Below, piece after piece: positions 26,192 to 32,687 of a DNA stretch of 41,651 nt; within the stretch, counting starts at the first letter, position 1; every line of letters begins with the position of its first letter. Source of the stretch: a virus; the IMG/VR virus record IMGVR_UViG_3300007611_000283, positions 1 through 41,651 of that record; one strand, written 5' to 3'. The position numbers and the translations under genes are program-made. The notes beneath the pieces are model-generated. The model was not told where the DNA came from. It saw only the letters and a program-made list of their open reading frames with translations, and did not search any database.

Positions 26192-27102
26192 AAGAACTTT
26201 GGGTAGAGAAATGGAGACCTAAAAACACTGCTGATTATGTCTTTAAGGACGAATCTCAGAGAAAGCAAATTGAAACTTGGGTCAAAGATCAGAGTATTCC
26301 TCATTTGTTATTCAGTGGCAGTGCAGGGATTGGCAAGACCACAATGGCAAAGGTATTAATAAATGAGTTAGGCGTAGAAGAATACGATGTATTAGAAATA
26401 AATGCCAGTCGCACCAACTCTGTAGAAGATGTGAGAGATAAAATAACTAATTTTGTGCAGATGATTCCGTTTGGTCCGTTCAAGGTGGTGTTATTAGATG
26501 AGGCTGACTATCTGTCACCCAACGCACAGGCAGCACTGCGCGGCGTAATGGAAGAGTATCACAATACTGCGCGATTTATCCTGACTTGTAACTATCCTAA
26601 CAGAATTATTCCTGCTATTCACTCGCGTTGCCAAGGGTTTCATATTGAAAAAATCGATCAAACAGAATTCACAGCTCGCATAGCTACTATTTTGGTAGAG
26701 GAAAACGTTGCGTTCGATCTCGAAACTCTTGATAACTATGTAAAAGTTGCCTATCCTGATCTACGCAAAGCAATCAACATGGTGCAACAGAATGTCAGCA
26801 ACAGCGAATTAAATGCACCCAGCAAAGGTGACGAAGGCGAGGCTGATTGGAAGTTTGACATGGTCGATTTATTCAAGGCAGGCAAAATTCAAGATGCTCG
26901 TAAACTTCTCTGTGGCAAATTACGAGCTGAAGAGATGGAAGAAGTCTATCGTTGGCTGTATGACAATTTAGAAATTTTCGGAGAAGAAGAAAATCAGGAC
27001 AGGGCTGTGCTGATAATTAAGCAGGGCATGGTAGATCACACGCTGGTGAGTGACCCCGAGATAAATTTAGCAGCCACACTCATTCGGCTGAGCCGGTTAT
27101 AA
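26188..27102 (+). CDS. 44: Sliding-clamp loader large subunit (T4 gp44-like AAA+ ATPase)
   Basis: The ATG at 26188 is chosen because it forms an ATGA overlap and begins the family-typical ELWVEKWRPK. An in-frame TTG further upstream would run through the previous gene. The 304-residue protein (T4 gp44 is 319) has Walker A GSAGIGKT at 44-51, Walker B VVLLDEAD at 100-107, sensor 1 ILTCNYPNRI and the arginine-finger motif SRC at 146-148. It loads the gp45 clamp for DNA replication and late transcription. In T4 gene 62 follows immediately. Here an HNH endonuclease follows instead and no gp62-like protein is recognised. Confidence 0.92.
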   Translation: MKELWVEKWRPKNTADYVFKDESQRKQIETWVKDQSIPHLLFSGSAGIGKTTMAKVLINELGVEEYDVLEINASRTNSVEDVRDKITNFVQMIPFGPFKVVLLDEADYLSPNAQAALRGVMEEYHNTARFILTCNYPNRIIPAIHSRCQGFHIEKIDQTEFTARIATILVEENVAFDLETLDNYVKVAYPDLRKAINMVQQNVSNSELNAPSKGDEGEADWKFDMVDLFKAGKIQDARKLLCGKLRAEEMEEVYRWLYDNLEIFGEEENQDRAVLIIKQGMVDHTLVSDPEINLAATLIRLSRL

Positions 27103-27157
27103 AATAATCTGCTTTTAGGGTAAGTTTGACTAAATAACATAGCAAGGAGATAAACTT

Positions 27158-27940
27158 ATGCTATGTGATTACGGTTGCGGAAAATCTGCTAAATTTCAAT
27201 TCAAGAATAAAAAATGGTGCTGTGCGCATAGATTTGACAGATGCCCTGCTATAATAAAGAAACGGGTAGAAACAAGAAAGGCCAAAGGCTGGAAACATTC
27301 TGAGGAATCAAAAGAAAAAATTAGTAGTAAGTCTAAAGGCAGAAAGTTATCCAAAGAGTGGAAACAAAAAATAAGTAAAAGCAATAAAGGGAAAACATAT
27401 GGACCTATGACCGAAAGCCATAAACAAAATTTATCTGCTTCATTAAAAGGAAAAATTCCTTGGAATAAAGGATTAACATCTGAAGATCCTCGAGTAGCTT
27501 CGTATGCAGATAAACAGACAGGTCAGAAAAGATCTGGTAATTATTTTTCGCCAGATAAGTGGAAAGGATCCGGCAATTATTGGTTTGGAAAGGATAGAAG
27601 TAAAGATAACAGTCCTAGATATAATGGAGAGGACTATAACAGAAAATTATTAGATTACAGAAATAAAGTAGCTTGGTTAACAGAAAAAACATATACTCAA
27701 TATAAGAGCATTATTAATCCTGAGAATAAACCTAGAAAACTGGCAGGAGAAGATAAAGGATTTCACTTAGATCATATATATCCTGTATCCAAAGGATTTG
27801 ATAATAATATTCCACCAGATATAGTAGCAGGTGTTGATAATTTAAGATTAATAGACTGGCGTGAAAATGTTCTAAAAGGTAATGAAATTTTAGAAGACTT
27901 AATTCCGTCATCAATTAAAAAATACTTAAGAGATAGTTGA
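27158..27940 (+). CDS. HNH homing endonuclease with NUMOD3 repeats
   Basis: A 260-residue, lysine-rich protein. Order of parts: a zinc-finger-like N-terminus (Cys3, Cys7, Cys21/22, His24); NUMOD3-type DNA-binding repeats at about residues 46-105 (HSEESKEKISSKSKG, SKEWKQKISKSNKGK, SHKQNLSASLKGK); and a C-terminal HNH domain with HLDHIYPVSKGF (His206), GVDNLRLID (Asn228) and WRENVLKGN (Asn237). Such free-standing genes spread by cutting alleles that lack them. The gene is visibly more A/T-rich than its neighbours and sits between the clamp loader and the broken ferredoxin gene. A CTAAATAA late-type motif and an AAGGAG precede the ATG. Confidence 0.88.
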   Translation: MLCDYGCGKSAKFQFKNKKWCCAHRFDRCPAIIKKRVETRKAKGWKHSEESKEKISSKSKGRKLSKEWKQKISKSNKGKTYGPMTESHKQNLSASLKGKIPWNKGLTSEDPRVASYADKQTGQKRSGNYFSPDKWKGSGNYWFGKDRSKDNSPRYNGEDYNRKLLDYRNKVAWLTEKTYTQYKSIINPENKPRKLAGEDKGFHLDHIYPVSKGFDNNIPPDIVAGVDNLRLIDWRENVLKGNEILEDLIPSSIKKYLRDS

Positions 27941-27956
27941 CTCTGTGAAAAACACA

Positions 27957-28085
27957 ATGTATAATACTGCAATAGCAGAACAAAAAATTTTAGAATCCGT
28001 CGAAAAGTATAAACCTAAGAAAAGATTTGGCGGATATAGTGAATGTATAAAAAACTATGTAGACATAAAAAAATATGTCCCGTAA
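27957..28085 (+). CDS. Possible 42-residue ORF, perhaps a remnant
   Basis: An ATG frame of 42 lysine- and tyrosine-rich residues (EKYKPKKRFGGYSECIKNY) lies in the 180-base gap between the homing endonuclease and the ferredoxin. There is no Shine-Dalgarno. Directly after its stop, AAGGT (28086-28090) pairs with ACCTT (28096-28100) around a CGGAA loop, just before the ferredoxin ribosome site. It may be a real micro-gene or leftover DNA that travelled with the endonuclease. Confidence 0.25.
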   Translation: MYNTAIAEQKILESVEKYKPKKRFGGYSECIKNYVDIKKYVP

Positions 28086-28122
28086 AAGGTCGGAAACCTT
28101 ATAAAGGAGGAAATTGCAGACT

Positions 28123-28454
28123 ATGGCTTATGTAGTAGATGATAAATGTATCATGTGTAAACACACTACTTGTGTCACGGTCTGCCCGTAGCGGTAGACT
28201 GTTTTTATGAAGGTGAAAATATGTTAGTCATCAATCCAGAAGAATGTATTGACTGTGGGGTATGTGAACCAGAATGTCCAGAAGATGCAATTTATGCAAC
28301 TAACTACGTAGAAGATATGTGGTATCAACATAATCTGTATTTTGCCAAAAAGTGGCCAAACATCACAGATGAAAAAGATCCAATGCCAGAATATGAAAAA
28401 TATTCTGCTATAGAAAACAAAATATCGTTGTTTAGTAAAAATCCAGGCGAATAA
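28123..28454 (+). pseudogene. Seven-iron-type ferredoxin interrupted by a frameshift
   Basis: Translation from the ATG at 28123 (AAAGGAGG 12 bases upstream) gives [17 protein letters not shown] then VTVCP and a UAG stop at 28189-28191. The frame one base back, from 28188, continues with [20 protein letters not shown], then [15 protein letters not shown], to the stop at 28454. Together they make a near-normal ferredoxin with C-x2-C-x4-C-x3-CP and a second C-x2-C-x2-C-x3-CP cluster, ending in a WPNIT-type tail. Either one base is missing or five are extra near 28188; the family usually reads CPVDCF here. Phage ferredoxins could feed electrons to host or phage enzymes. Sequencing error, true inactivation and recoding cannot be told apart. 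Confidence 0.75.
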
Positions 28455-28455
28455 A

Positions 28456-28476
28456 AAGGGGACTTGATGTCCCCTT
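28456..28476. terminator. Bidirectional intrinsic terminator
   Basis: AAGGGGAC (28456-28463) and GTCCCCTT (28469-28476) form a perfect 8-bp stem with a TTGAT loop, between the converging ferredoxin and phoH genes. On the minus strand the stem is followed by a run of T residues, an ideal terminator for phoH. On the plus strand the T-run is poorer. Confidence 0.85.
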
Positions 28477-28480
28477 ATCA

Positions 28481-29209
28481 TTAATCCTCGCCGTATATAG
28501 CTAGGATTTCCTTAACAGCTTTGTGCCGTTCAATGTCATTCACCGTAAAATGACTAATATCTACATATCGGTGGTTATTGAAGTTGTTATACAACTCTAA
28601 AAACTCTAACAATCCATTATTACTGGGTCGGTCTGCCTGCTGTAGATCACCGGTGACCACCATTTTTGATCCCTCTCCCAGTCGCGTGAGCAACATTTTC
28701 ATTTGACTAGGTGTGGCATTTTGCATTTCGTCTGCTATAATAACAGCATTTTTGAATGTTCTTCCACGCATATATGCCAAGGGACTTGTTTCGATCACCT
28801 CCTCACTTACCAGTTTCTCAACTTCTTTGGCATTAAAATTTTCTGCGAAAACATCAAAAATTGGTTTCGTCCAAGGTTCCATTTTTTGTTGTAGGTCGCC
28901 TGGCAAAAAGCCGTGCGATTCATCAACACTTACCGCAGGACGGGTAACAATTATTTTTTCAACATCGCCAAACTTCAGCTCGTCGATTGCCCACTGAACA
29001 GCAAGCATGGTTTTGCCTGTGCCCGCAGGGCCAATAGCAAAAACAATATACTTGTTGTCGTCATTTAATTTGAGTAGGTAATCTTCTTGACTGAGATTTT
29101 TTGGATATATCTGCACACGTTTTTTTGATTTGTGCTGAGAAATGTTTACGATGTTGTTTTGATTTTCGGCAAGATTAGACATCTGTGCCTGTTGCTTTTT
29201 TCGCTTCAT
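28481..29209 (-). CDS. phoH: PhoH-like ATPase
   Basis: The start at 29209 (MKRKKQQAQM) is supported by AGGAGG 12 bases upstream; an open frame extends to 29398 but has no ribosome site. The 242-residue product has Walker A GPAGTGKT at 60-67, then KIIVTRPAVSVDESHGFLPG, the segment AYMRGRTFKNAVIIADEMQN with Walker B, and VVTGDLQQADRP, all diagnostic of PhoH. PhoH is widespread in marine phages; it is an RNA/nucleotide-related ATPase of uncertain role, sometimes linked to phosphate stress. The gene is alone on the minus strand, ends in a strong terminator and diverges from the 29351 gene. Confidence 0.93.
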   Translation of the reverse strand: MKRKKQQAQMSNLAENQNNIVNISQHKSKKRVQIYPKNLSQEDYLLKLNDDNKYIVFAIGPAGTGKTMLAVQWAIDELKFGDVEKIIVTRPAVSVDESHGFLPGDLQQKMEPWTKPIFDVFAENFNAKEVEKLVSEEVIETSPLAYMRGRTFKNAVIIADEMQNATPSQMKMLLTRLGEGSKMVVTGDLQQADRPSNNGLLEFLELYNNFNNHRYVDISHFTVNDIERHKAVKEILAIYGED

Positions 29210-29237
29210 ATGTAGGTCTTTCCTCCTATAAGTGTCA

Positions 29238-29268
29238 GGTTCGACCCGGATTGTAATATGTTCGAACC
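29238..29268 (-). repeat. Inverted repeat in the phoH 5' leader region
   Basis: GGTTCGA (29238-29244) and TCGAACC (29262-29268) are exact inverted copies 17 bases apart; the second also lies in the palindrome GTTCGAAC (29260-29267). The repeat lies just upstream of the phoH ribosome site on the minus strand. A minus-strand TATAAT (29303-29308) would place it in the leader. An operator or leader hairpin is possible. Confidence 0.35.
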
Positions 29269-29327
29269 CGAACACACACTTATTTAATACGAAAATCTTT
29301 GAATTATAGTGTACGATATTAAATTCT

Positions 29328-29335
29328 GCTAAATA
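29328..29335 (+). promoter_or_regulatory. Late-type promoter GCTAAATA
   Basis: GCTAAATA places +1 near 29341, leaving a 10-base leader that begins with the Shine-Dalgarno AGGAG before the ATG at 29351. The same 10-base leader geometry occurs at 32004. Confidence 0.4.
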
Positions 29336-29350
29336 CAAATAGGAGACATC

Positions 29351-29890
29351 ATGGCTGACATTCAGGAAATAATCAAAAACATAGAACAGATCTATCATTC
29401 AAACAACAGTCTTAATCTGCTGAAAGATTTCGAGCGTGTGATCGATGAACTAGATCTGTATGTCTACGACAACTGGATAGACGGCGAACTAATGACAGGG
29501 CCGCGTGCTTCTAGGTATTTTGTAGAGTGCACATTTATGTGGCCCAAACACAGAATGCCAGATCCTGCAGGCGGCCTTAAATTAATCAACTATGGTTGTA
29601 AAGTTGAGTGGGGCGAAGACTACGTTGCAAAAGTTCGCAAGATAAAAACTCCCGATGACATGCGGCCGGGAACCAAAAAAGGAAAAATAGACTACTATCC
29701 TGTTTGGTTAGTAAAAATCACAATGCCTAAAAAATTAATGGCATCTATCCAAACAGGTTACGAACAACTCGATCAAAACACGATTGAAGATATACTTAAC
29801 ACAACACCTACTACAACAAAGCTAGATCCTGCAGACGAGCAAGATCCACTAGAACTAGAGGACGAAAACACAGATGACCTTGAGCTCTAA
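29351..29890 (+). CDS. Unknown phage protein, probably late
   Basis: A 179-residue protein with a helical N-terminus (IQEIIKNIEQIYHSNNSLN), a beta-rich middle (WIDGELMTGPRASRYFVECT) and an acidic, low-complexity C-terminal tail. No family is recognised. The layout resembles conserved proteins of unknown function in T4-like marine phages. A late-type motif and AGGAG lie immediately upstream. It overlaps the next gene by 17 bases. Confidence 0.7.
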   Translation: MADIQEIIKNIEQIYHSNNSLNLLKDFERVIDELDLYVYDNWIDGELMTGPRASRYFVECTFMWPKHRMPDPAGGLKLINYGCKVEWGEDYVAKVRKIKTPDDMRPGTKKGKIDYYPVWLVKITMPKKLMASIQTGYEQLDQNTIEDILNTTPTTTKLDPADEQDPLELEDENTDDLEL

Positions 29891-30614
29891 CCTAAACGAA
29901 GGCCTGCGTCAGCATGACCTTAAAAATCTTATTCATCCTGTGTTCGAAGTCGACACATTTAAAAGCAAAATGGGCAATGATGCGGATGTGTGTGTTGTAA
30001 CTTTTCAGGCTAAAGACAGATATCCTGCTAGAGATCTAAGTGAATTTATAGAGCGAGGATACGATTTTGTTTTAGATGCAGATGTAAGTGCAGGGGAAAA
30101 CAAACAAGGTGAATATTCTGTGTTTGTAGAAGTAGAACGCAATGAGAATATTGCTGAAAATCTACAGGATCTACTCTACGGCGTTAAAAATCTAACTGGC
30201 ATAGAAAAGTTTGATTTTAGATATTACAAAGACAACACTGTACAAAACGCAACTAGAGAAACATTAGAATCCATCCCCACAACAGAAAAACAATATCTGT
30301 CAATGATCAAAGAATATCAGGTAGATGCTACTCGCAAATTTTTTGATCGTACAGTAATGGACAATCTAGAAATCAACAACGAATCATTAACTATTGTAAA
30401 ACCTTTTGGCAACAGAATTCAATTAGAAATCGTAGATGAAGGATCAACAGATGATGTCTTGAATAGAATCGATGATCCCCTGACAGAAACCGCAGAAAGC
30501 ACGGCAGAGGCTTTCTGGTTAACTAAAGTTTTAGGTGACTACGACATCACCAAATATGGTGAAAACTTTCTTTTCACTAACAACGATCGCGCTATACTAC
30601 TTAAGAGGAGATAA
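29874..30614 (+). CDS. Unknown phage protein
   Basis: A 246-residue acidic, mixed alpha/beta protein (HPVFEVDTFKSKMGNDADVC, YSVFVEVERNENIAENLQDL) without membrane segments. No family is recognised. It starts inside the end of the 29351 gene and ends 3 bases before the endolysin, so the three form one transcription unit. AAGAGGAGA at its end serves as the ribosome site of the endolysin gene. Confidence 0.7.
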   Translation: MTLSSNLNEGLRQHDLKNLIHPVFEVDTFKSKMGNDADVCVVTFQAKDRYPARDLSEFIERGYDFVLDADVSAGENKQGEYSVFVEVERNENIAENLQDLLYGVKNLTGIEKFDFRYYKDNTVQNATRETLESIPTTEKQYLSMIKEYQVDATRKFFDRTVMDNLEINNESLTIVKPFGNRIQLEIVDEGSTDDVLNRIDDPLTETAESTAEAFWLTKVLGDYDITKYGENFLFTNNDRAILLKRR

Positions 30615-30617
30615 TAA

Positions 30618-31082
30618 ATGCGTCTATCAGATAATTTTACACTTGCAGAATACACAAAGAGTCAAACTGCCCTAAGACAGGGCATTGACAACACGCCGGG
30701 CGAGGAACATTTGGAGGCTGCTAAAGCACTGTTTGAACATGTAGCACAAAAAATACGAGAACACTTTGGTCCAACGATTATCACATCGGGATATCGTTCT
30801 CCTGCACTCAACGAAGCAATTGGCGGATCCGCTACATCGCAACATTCTAAAGGCGAGGCAGTGGATCTAGAAGTTCCCGGTGTGCCAACAGCAGAAGTTG
30901 CTCAGTGGATTTCAGACAATCTCGACTATGACCAGTTAATACTTGAATTTTACACTCCAGGCGAAACAAACTCGGGATGGGTTCACGTTTCTTACAAAGC
31001 AGACGGATCCAACAGAAATCAAGACCTTACTGCCGCCCGCGTTGACGGGAAAACCCAGTATTCACACGGTTTAAACTACTGA
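30618..31082 (+). CDS. Peptidase M15-type endolysin (DD/LD-carboxypeptidase fold)
   Basis: A 154-residue protein with the M15A zinc-peptidase pattern: ITSGYRSPALNEAIGG (55-70), SQHSKGEAVDLE with zinc ligands His76 and Asp83, QLILEF with the likely catalytic Glu110, and WVHVSY with the third zinc ligand His123. It should cut peptides in peptidoglycan. There is no signal peptide, so it needs the holin to cross the membrane. It heads the lysis cassette of membrane and spanin genes that follows. The ribosome site AGGAG is at about 30605-30609. Confidence 0.88.
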   Translation: MRLSDNFTLAEYTKSQTALRQGIDNTPGEEHLEAAKALFEHVAQKIREHFGPTIITSGYRSPALNEAIGGSATSQHSKGEAVDLEVPGVPTAEVAQWISDNLDYDQLILEFYTPGETNSGWVHVSYKADGSNRNQDLTAARVDGKTQYSHGLNY

Positions 31083-31083
31083 T

Positions 31084-31248
31084 ATGAAAAATTTTATACT
31101 AGGTAGACTTAAAGAAAGAACCAGCCTAGACGGTGCAGTCCTGATTGCCGCAGGTTTGACTTTCTTATTTCTCAATAATATTGCTAGTCTTGTAGCGTAT
31201 GCTGCTATTGCATATGGCGCTTGGACTATTTTCGCCAAAGAGGACTAG
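31084..31248 (+). CDS. Small membrane protein of the lysis cassette
   Basis: A 54-residue ORF starting 1 base after the endolysin stop and ending 1 base before the i-spanin ATG. After a basic N-terminus (KNFILGRLKERTS) it has two hydrophobic stretches, about residues 17-30 (GAVLIAAGLTFLFL) and 33-50 (IASLVAYAAIAYGAWTIF), and ends KED. Small hydrophobic proteins in this position are candidate holins, antiholins or pinholins. No family is certain. Confidence 0.6.
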   Translation: MKNFILGRLKERTSLDGAVLIAAGLTFLFLNNIASLVAYAAIAYGAWTIFAKED

Positions 31249-31249
31249 C

Positions 31250-31753
31250 ATGGGATTGAAACTGTCAGCCGTGTTTGCAGTTTTAATGATGGCTATGGCT
31301 GGTGCGTTCTATTGGTATTACAATGATACACAAGAACGCATCGGTGTTTTGAGAGAAAACGCCGCACGATTAGAAACAGCCGTGCAAATCTCCGAAGAGT
31401 CTGTTTCTATGCTTCAGGACGAAGTAAAACGCTTTGCAGAAGCAAATAGACAGTTACAGTCTGATTTACAAAAAGCAGAGCAGTACGGCGACGAATTGCG
31501 AACTAAACTGCGCGAGCACGATTTAACAGCCCTGGCTATCAGAAAGCCAGGTTTATTAGAAGGTAAGATGAATGGAGCAACAGCAAATCTCTGGCGTGAA
31601 CTTGAGCAAATTACTGGCGGCGAGCCTGATAACAGTCTTCCTGACTGGTTGCAGTCTGATTCCGAAACCGGAGCCGGAGGTGCAGGTAGTGACCCAAGTG
31701 GAGAAGACACAGATACCGACAGTAGAGCGCCCGAAACCAGCACAACTGATTGA
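31250..31753 (+). CDS. Inner-membrane spanin (Rz-like)
   Basis: The ATG at 31250 overlaps the previous stop region and starts the classic i-spanin layout. A longer upstream frame would run through the 54-residue gene and is rejected. The 167-residue protein has one N-terminal membrane anchor (about 6-22, AVFAVLMMAMAGAFYWY), then a periplasmic coiled coil (about 25-95, with heptad-like ETAVQISEESVSMLQDEVKR) and a glycine/serine/acidic tail. Spanins fuse inner and outer membranes in the last step of Gram-negative lysis. The last 182 bases overlap the o-spanin in another frame. Confidence 0.82.
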   Translation: MGLKLSAVFAVLMMAMAGAFYWYYNDTQERIGVLRENAARLETAVQISEESVSMLQDEVKRFAEANRQLQSDLQKAEQYGDELRTKLREHDLTALAIRKPGLLEGKMNGATANLWRELEQITGGEPDNSLPDWLQSDSETGAGGAGSDPSGEDTDTDSRAPETSTTD

Positions 31754-31982
31754 CACAAGAATTTGGGTTGTTAATTCAGATACACTAGAAAATTTTTTAG
31801 AAGAGTTCGAGGAAGCTAACGGAAATCGTGCCTTTGTTGCGCTGTCTATTAAAGACTACGAAAATCTTGCACTAAATGTATCTGAACTGCGTAGATATAT
31901 TGAACAACAGGGCGAAATAATCATATATTATGAAAATGCTGTGACTGAGAATAACACTTCCGAAAATACAGACGAACAGTAA
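31572..31982 (+). CDS. Outer-membrane spanin lipoprotein (Rz1-like), long form
   Basis: This gene starts inside the Rz-like gene in the +1 frame, the embedded arrangement typical of spanin pairs. The 136-residue product has a lipoprotein signal (LSKLLAASLITVFLTGC) with Cys27 as the lipid-modified residue, then a proline-rich stretch (SLIPKPEPEVQVV, PTVERPKPAQ). Unlike the short Rz1 of lambda (about 40 mature residues), it continues for about 75 residues of predicted helix (LENFLEEFEEANGNRAF) and extends well beyond the end of Rz. The extra domain might bridge the periplasm or interact with Rz. Confidence 0.82.
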   Translation: MEQQQISGVNLSKLLAASLITVFLTGCSLIPKPEPEVQVVTQVEKTQIPTVERPKPAQLIDTRIWVVNSDTLENFLEEFEEANGNRAFVALSIKDYENLALNVSELRRYIEQQGEIIIYYENAVTENNTSENTDEQ

Positions 31983-31988
31983 TAAATA
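31981..31988 (+). promoter_or_regulatory. Late-type promoter octamer AATAAATA
   Basis: AATAAATA at the end of the o-spanin gene predicts +1 near 31994 and a 10-base leader starting with AGGG before the ATG at 32004. It may give the two holin-like genes their own late transcript. Confidence 0.4.
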
Positions 31989-32003
31989 AAAAGAGGGCAA
32001 AAT

Positions 32004-32285
32004 ATGTTAGAAATGATCGATAGAATGTTCGATGACACACTGTGGATATGGACTGCGATTGCAGGTTCATTAGCAGGTGCCGCTTTTCTAGCATATTTTA
32101 AAGACACGCAAGCAGGATTATGGTGCTATGCTAAACTTGACCAAACACTAGATTATCTTGTAGAACGCTTTGGGTGGTCATGGTTAAAACAACCAGAAGA
32201 TGCTTGGCGTAAACGCTATCCTAAAATAACAAAAAAAATTGATGAGCTAGAAGCTCGTTTAGCCAAACTTGAGGAGCGAAAATAA
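32004..32285 (+). CDS. Small membrane protein, holin candidate
   Basis: A 93-residue protein with one clear membrane segment (about 13-31, LWIWTAIAGSLAGAAFLAY) and a basic, helical C-terminal half (KITKKIDELEARLAKLEER) likely to be coiled coil in the cytoplasm. It sits between the spanins and the EF-hand membrane protein, so a role in lysis is likely, but no holin family is recognised. The stop overlaps the next ATG by one base (TAATG). Confidence 0.65.
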   Translation: MLEMIDRMFDDTLWIWTAIAGSLAGAAFLAYFKDTQAGLWCYAKLDQTLDYLVERFGWSWLKQPEDAWRKRYPKITKKIDELEARLAKLEERK

Positions 32286-32632
32286 TGGCAGAAGAAAAGA
32301 AAACGATTGACGCATCGGCGGTGGAAGGCGTCGACGCAAACAACGACGGGCACATATCCAAACAAGAATTAGACATGCATCTCGAATTCAAAAGAAAAGA
32401 ACTAGAAGACGAAGATGCACAGCGCGATGCTATGCGCAAAATGACATGGTTTGCACTGTTTGGCATGCTGCTATATCCTGCAATCATTCTTATTACTTCC
32501 CTTACAGGTCAGGACAAAGCTGCACAAATAATAGGTGATATAGCACCTACATATTTTGTTGCCATTGCTGGTTTAGTAGCGGCATTTTTTGGTGCTGACG
32601 CTGTAAAAGGCAAGAAAAAACAAACCAAATAA
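32285..32632 (+). CDS. EF-hand membrane protein, holin candidate
   Basis: A 115-residue protein. Residues 17-28 (DANNDGHISKQE) are a canonical EF-hand calcium loop with D, N, D, H, S and E at positions 1, 3, 5, 7, 9 and 12 and the required Gly6 and Ile8. An acidic helix follows (EFKRKELEDEDAQRDAMRK). There are two membrane segments at about 52-72 (WFALFGMLLYPAIILITSL) and 85-104 (TYFVAIAGLVAAFFGADAV), with a lysine-rich tail. The two-helix hairpin with a charged C-terminus fits a class II holin. The calcium loop would probably be cytoplasmic and could couple lysis timing to calcium entry. Confidence 0.7.
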   Translation: MAEEKKTIDASAVEGVDANNDGHISKQELDMHLEFKRKELEDEDAQRDAMRKMTWFALFGMLLYPAIILITSLTGQDKAAQIIGDIAPTYFVAIAGLVAAFFGADAVKGKKKQTK

Positions 32633-32647
32633 TCACTACTTCTAAAC

Positions 32648-32687
32648 TATAATAGTCCATGCGATAAGTAATTGTATGGACTATTAT
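32648..32687 (+). promoter_or_regulatory. Promoter-overlapping hairpin that encloses the dnaJ start codon
   Basis: ATAATAGTCCAT (32649-32660) and ATGGACTATTAT (32676-32687) are a perfect 12-bp inverted repeat with a 15-base loop. The 3' arm is the first four dnaJ codons, including the ATG. The 5' arm overlaps TATAAT (32648-32653), whose expected +1 near 32660 would exclude it. There is no good -35 box. Long transcripts from the holin genes would fold over the start; short ones would not. Confidence 0.6.

Noticed and set aside
28183-28202. Programmed -1 frameshift in the ferredoxin as the preferred explanation
   Set aside because: No X-XXY-YYZ slippery heptamer or downstream pseudoknot is visible, so an error or mutation is more likely; kept only as an option.
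28170-28454. Independent short ferredoxin starting at the TTG at 28170
   Set aside because: That start lacks a ribosome site and would leave out the first cysteine cluster, which is encoded in frame just upstream after an ideal AAAGGAGG.
29231-29275. tRNA-like GGTTCGA / TTCGAACC elements upstream of phoH
   Set aside because: They resemble a T-arm core, but no acceptor stem, anticodon arm or CCA-compatible end can be built around them on either strand.
29210-29398. N-terminal extension of PhoH to 29398
   Set aside because: The extra 63 residues would overlap the start of the divergent 29351 gene and its promoter; the AGGAGG is placed for the ATG at 29209.
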